This document shows positions 60,387 through 64,000 of a DNA stretch of 64,000 bases, piece by piece. The stretch lies in contig JAKSIS010000009.1 of NCBI GenBank assembly GCA_024398665.1, positions 1 to 64,000 of the forward strand. The letters run 5' to 3'. The notes under the pieces were generated by a model. That model saw nothing but the letters and a program-made list of their open reading frames with translations, was not told the origin of the DNA and ran no database searches. The stretch is from Bacteroidaceae bacterium. GTDB lineage: Bacteria > Bacteroidota > Bacteroidia > Bacteroidales > Bacteroidaceae. A program made the translations under genes and the position numbers. Numbering within the stretch: the stretch's first letter is position 1; every line of letters starts with the position of its first letter.

Positions 60387-61826
60387 TCAACGTTTTGATG
60401 TGGTTGCCGTACCTACCTGGGTGCGCACGCAACGGAATCCTATGTAAGAGCGCTGTTCGTTCTGGTATTCGGACGTACGCCAGGATGATTCGATGAACTT
60501 TTCGGGGTCCTTCCATGAACCGCCGCGTACGGCCTTCTTCTTCATGTAGTAAGGATCCTCGACTGCAGCATTGTAGTACAGTTCCGGATTCATGTCGTTC
60601 ATCTGCAGTATTCCGGCCTCGGTATAGGTCGTTGACGTCCATTCGGCTACATTTCCCGCCATGTCATACAGTCCGTTGCTGTTCGGCTTGTATGATCCCA
60701 CGCGGGTGGTGATCAGGCTGCCGTCCTTTGTGTAGTTCCCGCGTTCAGGCTTGAAGTTGGCGTAGTAGCAGCCGTCATTGTCCTTTGATCCGCTGGCCTT
60801 CCACGGATAACGGTTGTTTTCGCGTCCGCGTGCGGCAAATTCCCATTCGGCCTCAGTGGGAAGACGGTAGCGCTGCACGTACTTGGCCTGTGCACCGAGT
60901 CCTGCCAGCAGGTAGTTCGTACGCCATGCGCAGAAAGCGTTCGCCTGTTCCCAGCTGACGCCCACTACCGGGTAGTCATTGTAGTTGGGGTGTGAGAAAT
61001 ACAGACGCATGTATGTTTCATTGTTCGCGTTCGGAAAATCGTTCACCCAACATGTGGTATCAGGGAAGATGTTGACAATGTATGTGTTGACGAAATCGAA
61101 CATGCTGGTCAGAGGCCTGTTTATGGTCCGGCGGACAATGTGTCCGTCCTCATCGACATAAGCCGTGTCCTTTGATATCATTACTGTTTCCCTGCTGTCC
61201 ACTTCAATGTCAGTGTTCCTTGTGCGGTCATTCGGGTCCAGCTGGTTCTTGCGCAGTGCGGCCTGGGTGTAGTCGAAGAGTTCGTAGCGGTAGTTCAGCT
61301 GCTTTACGTCAAGCATCCTTTCACCGGTGACGGGATGTGTGTAGTACAGGCTCTCGATTGCACGCTGCTGGTCTTCATCGGCCTTTTTCCATGGAATGGG
61401 TTTGGTCCAGTCAAGATGCGGCGTCACAGGTTCCCCATACTTGTCTTCAGTAATCATGAAGGATTCGTCCCCGCCGTATGCCGGGTCGGCAAGACGCGTG
61501 CGGATTATCGAGTCGCGCACCCAGTTCACGAACTGGCGGTATTTGGCATTTGAAACCTCCTTTTCGTCCATCCAGAACGATTCCACGGAAATCTCCTTGA
61601 TGGGCAGGCTGGAGCCCCACAGGCTGTCATTGCCTTCCTCACCTATTGTAAGTGATCCCCTTTTCACAAGTACCATACCGTAGGGGACGGGCTCCTTGAG
61701 GGCCGCCGCCGACGTTCCGGTCACTTCACCTCCTGCCGATGTTGACGAATAACCGCTGCTAGTGCAGGAACATATTTCTGCCGTCAACGCTGCCATTAAG
61801 GTAAAAACAATGCTTTTCAGTCTCAT
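60387..61826 (-). CDS. porK: Type IX secretion system lipoprotein PorK/GldK
   Basis: A 479-residue lipoprotein (signal MRLKSIVFTLMAALTAEICSC, Cys19 or Cys21). It has the formylglycine-generating-enzyme-like (SUMF1) fold: VESFWMDEKEVSNAKYRQFV, YRLPTEAEWEFAARGR, LYDMAGNVAEWTS and AVRGGSW...GFRCVR. GldK/PorK uses the fold as a structural ring component rather than as an enzyme, and the typical catalytic cysteines of active enzymes are not visible. It forms the ring with PorN. It starts 10 bases after porP. Confidence 0.94.
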   Translation of the reverse strand: MRLKSIVFTLMAALTAEICSCTSSGYSSTSAGGEVTGTSAAALKEPVPYGMVLVKRGSLTIGEEGNDSLWGSSLPIKEISVESFWMDEKEVSNAKYRQFVNWVRDSIIRTRLADPAYGGDESFMITEDKYGEPVTPHLDWTKPIPWKKADEDQQRAIESLYYTHPVTGERMLDVKQLNYRYELFDYTQAALRKNQLDPNDRTRNTDIEVDSRETVMISKDTAYVDEDGHIVRRTINRPLTSMFDFVNTYIVNIFPDTTCWVNDFPNANNETYMRLYFSHPNYNDYPVVGVSWEQANAFCAWRTNYLLAGLGAQAKYVQRYRLPTEAEWEFAARGRENNRYPWKASGSKDNDGCYYANFKPERGNYTKDGSLITTRVGSYKPNSNGLYDMAGNVAEWTSTTYTEAGILQMNDMNPELYYNAAVEDPYYMKKKAVRGGSWKDPEKFIESSWRTSEYQNEQRSYIGFRCVRTQVGTATTSKR

Positions 61827-61836
61827 TGTATATTCA

Positions 61837-62790
61837 TTATAAATATCTTACACTCTTATGCGTGTTCCTTCCCCTTTTGAAGAAATCCACGTCTTTGCAC
61901 CAGCTTACCACCAGGTCGTGGCTCCCGTTCAGGTAACCGACTCCTCCGGTGTACATCTCATAGGCATATCCGATAAGAACTTCCCTGTATCTGCCTCCCA
62001 GCAGCACTGCCGCCGATTTACCGGGTGAATAGGAAAGGCCTCCGTAGAAGAGTGCCGATTCATATTCATAAGTGCACCTCAAAGACAGGTCTGTCCTGAA
62101 AAAGTCCATATCGCACATAGCCAGAACGCATGGCTGCAACGATAATAACGGGTTTTTAAGCCTGATATTGCATCCTCCGCTCAAATACAGCATCGGACTG
62201 ATGTCCATTTCAGCCGTTCTGCCGCCGCCTTCACCGAATTCCACATGCGGAAAGTTCAGGTGCTGGGCTGAAATTCCGGCATACCATCCGTTTCTCACAT
62301 ACAGCAGTCCGGCGCCTATATCTCCGGTGCTGCCCTTCTCTTCCGATGTCGGGAAAGCCGGGTCACCTGATGTTTCGGCCTTGACCTTGGTCCCATTGAA
62401 TTCCTGATTCATGACACCGCCCTGTACGCCTATGTTCATCCAGCCCTTTCCCATACCTATTTTATATGCATAGTCCAGAAGTATCCTGCGGTTGGTGAAC
62501 AGTCCTATTGTCTCATTGAACAGTCCGGCGCCGAGAGAATGGCGCATCCTGTCAAACGGAAGAGCCGTATTCGCTCCGAAATAGACCGACACCGGAGCAT
62601 GTGTGTAGCCTACCATCTGCGCTGAAACGGACCCGACCACATTCAGGCCTCCGTCACGGTTCATTGCGGCAGGGTTATAGAAATTCTCCACTTCACTGAA
62701 ATGCGCAAAGTGGACATCGTACTGTGCTTTGGCTGAAATGGCCAGAAACACCAGAACGATCAGTGACAGTAACCGGTTTTTCAGGTTCAT
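61837..62790 (-). CDS. porP: PorP/SprF family type IX secretion system membrane protein
   Basis: A 317-residue outer-membrane barrel protein (signal ...VFLAISAKA). The opening AQYDVHFAHFSEVENFYNPA and the strand region GYTHAPVSVYFGANTALPF are characteristic of PorP/SprF; VLLGGRYREVLIGYAYEM is near the end. PorP anchors the PorK/N ring at the outer membrane. It heads the por operon. The 115-base gap to rpsU contains the plus-strand rpsU promoter; I see no firm promoter for porP. Confidence 0.92.
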   Translation of the reverse strand: MNLKNRLLSLIVLVFLAISAKAQYDVHFAHFSEVENFYNPAAMNRDGGLNVVGSVSAQMVGYTHAPVSVYFGANTALPFDRMRHSLGAGLFNETIGLFTNRRILLDYAYKIGMGKGWMNIGVQGGVMNQEFNGTKVKAETSGDPAFPTSEEKGSTGDIGAGLLYVRNGWYAGISAQHLNFPHVEFGEGGGRTAEMDISPMLYLSGGCNIRLKNPLLSLQPCVLAMCDMDFFRTDLSLRCTYEYESALFYGGLSYSPGKSAAVLLGGRYREVLIGYAYEMYTGGVGYLNGSHDLVVSWCKDVDFFKRGRNTHKSVRYL

Positions 62791-62823
62791 CGCAATAATA
62801 AACGATAAAATTCATGCATTATT

Positions 62824-62853
62824 TTTGCATTGATGAAAAAATGTCTAATTTTG
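62824..62853 (+). promoter_or_regulatory. Promoter of rpsU
   Basis: TTTG (62824-62827), an 18-base spacer, TAATTTTG (62846-62853) followed by CGCC. The leader to the ATG at 62906 is 52 bases and A-rich. Confidence 0.6.
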
Positions 62854-62905
62854 CGCCGCTAATTCCCTAGGAAAAGTAGAACTAAATAAAAATAAAGAAC
62901 TTAAA

Positions 62906-63097
62906 ATGATCATTGTTCCTGTTAAGGAGGGCGAAAACATTGAACGCGCTCTCAAGAAATTCAAGAGAAAGTATGAAAAGACCGGTGTCGTCAAAGAACT
63001 CAGACGTCGCCAGCAGTTCGACAAACCGTCAGAGCTGAAGCGCCTCAAGATGGAGCGCGCCATCTACGTTCAGAAACTGCAGCAGACTGAAGAGTAA
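62906..63097 (+). CDS. rpsU: 30S ribosomal protein S21
   Basis: A 63-residue basic protein of the bS21 family: MIIVPVKEGENIERALKKFK is the usual start and KFKRKYEKTGVVKELRRRQQ the conserved helix. In Bacteroidota, S21 sits at the 30S platform near the anti-Shine-Dalgarno region. The gene is complete. No Shine-Dalgarno-like sequence precedes it (AAGAACTTAAA before ATG). It is followed by xerC, a gene pair common in Bacteroidales. Confidence 0.96.
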   Translation: MIIVPVKEGENIERALKKFKRKYEKTGVVKELRRRQQFDKPSELKRLKMERAIYVQKLQQTEE

Positions 63098-63109
63098 AAA
63101 ATACTCTTC
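63089..63109 (+). other. Hairpin over the rpsU stop codon
   Basis: GAAGAGTA (63089-63096) pairs with TACTCTTC (63102-63109) over a 5-base A-rich loop. The 5' arm includes the last codons and part of the stop codon. No T run follows directly, so it is more likely to protect or pause the mRNA than to terminate. Confidence 0.5.
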
Positions 63110-63139
63110 GGGCTTGCTTATTGGTTTTTTCTTTTTTAT

Positions 63140-63178
63140 ATTCGTCACTGAAAACATTTCAGCGACGAATTTTGTTTT
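63140..63178 (+). terminator. Terminator-like hairpin abutting the xerC start codon
   Basis: ATTCGTC-A-CTGAAA (63140-63153) pairs with TTTCAG-C-GACGAAT (63157-63170) over a 3-base loop with one mismatch. TTTGTTTT follows and is directly joined to the xerC ATG at 63179. It could end most rpsU transcripts and let a fraction continue into xerC. Confidence 0.65.
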
Positions 63179-64000
63179 ATGTACGTAGAGCAGTTCTCCG
63201 ATTATCTGAGGTTTGAAAGGAACTATTCTGAAAAGACGGTCTCCGCATACTGCCGTGACCTTGAACTTTTCAGCGCTTTCCTGAAGAATCTCGATCAGGA
63301 ACTGGACCTGCTTTCAGCAGACAGGGATACCGTGCGCCTGTGGGTTGTGGACCTTATGGACAATGGTGCCGCCACCACGACCGTAAACCGCAAACTGAGC
63401 ACACTGCGTTCCTTCTACCGTTACCTTAGAATCCGCGGCATTGTCACCGCATCGCCCGTCCAGGGTGTAAAGGGTCCGAAAAACAGCAAACCGCTGCCGC
63501 AGTTCGTGAAGGAGTCGGAAATGGACAATATTCTAGACGTCAGTACAGACGGCATGGATTTTGTTCAGGTCAGGGACATTACCGTTATCGACACCTTCTA
63601 TGAAACCGGCATGCGTATGGCTGAACTCATAGGACTTGATGACAGTGACATTGACTTCAGCGCAAAGACCATCAAAGTGACCGGAAAGCGTGACAAACAG
63701 CGTATCATTCCTTTTTCTGACACGCTGGCTGCCCGTCTGAACAGTTACATTGATGTCAGGAACAGCACTTTCCAAAAGACGTGCGGGGCTTTCTTCCTCA
63801 GTCCCAAAGGCTGCAGGATACCCCGTCATCAGGTCTATCTTCTCGTAAGGAAGGCTCTGGCTGATTCTTCAGTATCAAAGAAGAGTCCGCATGTGCTGCG
63901 CCACACATTTGCCACATCAATGCTCAACCATGACGCGGAACTGGGGGCAATCAGGGAACTGCTGGGGCATGACAGTATTGAAACGACCAGTGTCTATGTA
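63179..64000 (+). CDS. xerC: Tyrosine recombinase XerC (cut by window end)
   Basis: The first 274 codons of a recombinase; the C-terminal end lies outside. The N-terminal SAM-like domain starts MYVEQFSDYLRFERNYSEKT. The catalytic residues are all visible: Arg in TGMRMAELIGL, Lys in GKRDKQRIIPF, HVLRHTFATS, LGHDSIETTSVY with the nucleophilic Tyr. It is a different sequence from XerD at 34397 and is expected to be its partner at dif. The assignment as XerC rather than another Xer relies on its place after rpsU. Confidence 0.88.
   Translation, partial: MYVEQFSDYLRFERNYSEKTVSAYCRDLELFSAFLKNLDQELDLLSADRDTVRLWVVDLMDNGAATTTVNRKLSTLRSFYRYLRIRGIVTASPVQGVKGPKNSKPLPQFVKESEMDNILDVSTDGMDFVQVRDITVIDTFYETGMRMAELIGLDDSDIDFSAKTIKVTGKRDKQRIIPFSDTLAARLNSYIDVRNSTFQKTCGAFFLSPKGCRIPRHQVYLLVRKALADSSVSKKSPHVLRHTFATSMLNHDAELGAIRELLGHDSIETTSVYV

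Noticed and set aside
60387..61826. Sulfatase-modifying (formylglycine-generating) enzyme
   Set aside because: The fold is shared, but the lipoprotein signal and position between porP and porL show it is the structural protein PorK.

Overview
The window is chromosomal DNA from a member of the Bacteroidales (Bacteroidota); I cannot resolve the family or genus. Three things support this: a complete type IX secretion core (porP-porK-porL-porM-porN), the porG-uppS-bamA-skp gene order, and promoters of the Bacteroidetes TAnnTTTG type with no Shine-Dalgarno sequences before start codons. Genes are very tightly packed, with many 4-base overlaps or gaps. No 300-base stretch lacks a gene, and there are no insertion sequences, rRNA genes or CRISPR arrays.

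Layout. 0-1.4 kb: an AT-richer two-gene accessory block (HARE-HTH/nuclease-like protein plus a small unknown). 1.4-7.1 kb (minus): DUF2795 protein, cobalamin adenosyltransferase, methyltransferase and DUF3108 protein, then tRNA-Leu(UAA), a TolB-like lipoprotein with a haem-c motif and a DUF6057 membrane protein. 7.2-13.3 kb: an unusual carboxylesterase, a flavodoxin, an AlaX-like protein, a lipoprotein, a winged-helix (AlkZ-like) protein and an esterase; two small arrays of an 11-bp palindrome bracket the middle of this stretch. 13.3-20.4 kb: a glycan-degrading cluster with a multidomain GH3, an unknown secreted protein and a GH54-type arabinofuranosidase. 20.4-23.9 kb (minus): pyrE-SRPBCC-argH-lipoprotein-barrel operon. 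24.0-32.1 kb (plus): envelope-biogenesis operon DUF6242-porG-uppS-bamA-three skp genes-murI. 32.1-38.3 kb: LolC/E-type permease, rbfA and O-methyltransferase diverging from xerD, then a TPR/OmpA-like lipoprotein and dprA. 38.3-47.4 kb (minus): three consecutive hybrid two-component regulators. 47.4-56.3 kb: mdh, gamma-carbonic anhydrase, waaA, gltX, a 7TM-HD phosphohydrolase and priA. 56.3-62.8 kb (minus): the por operon with an additional barrel gene at its end. 62.8-64 kb: rpsU and xerC, the latter cut by the window edge.

The most interesting region is the regulator operon at 38.3-47.4 kb. Each of the three proteins has lost a different part of the hybrid two-component architecture. The first-transcribed gene has no periplasmic sensor, has Asn at the phospho-acceptor His position and has an eroded ATPase. 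The second keeps an intact sensor and kinase but has a degraded receiver and half of the AraC DNA-binding domain. The third keeps sensor, His, receiver and DNA-binding domain but has no ATPase domain. Because the losses are complementary and the genes share an operon, I infer one distributed signalling complex in which the second protein phosphorylates its partners in trans. The proteins and their missing parts are visible in the sequence; the joint function is inference.
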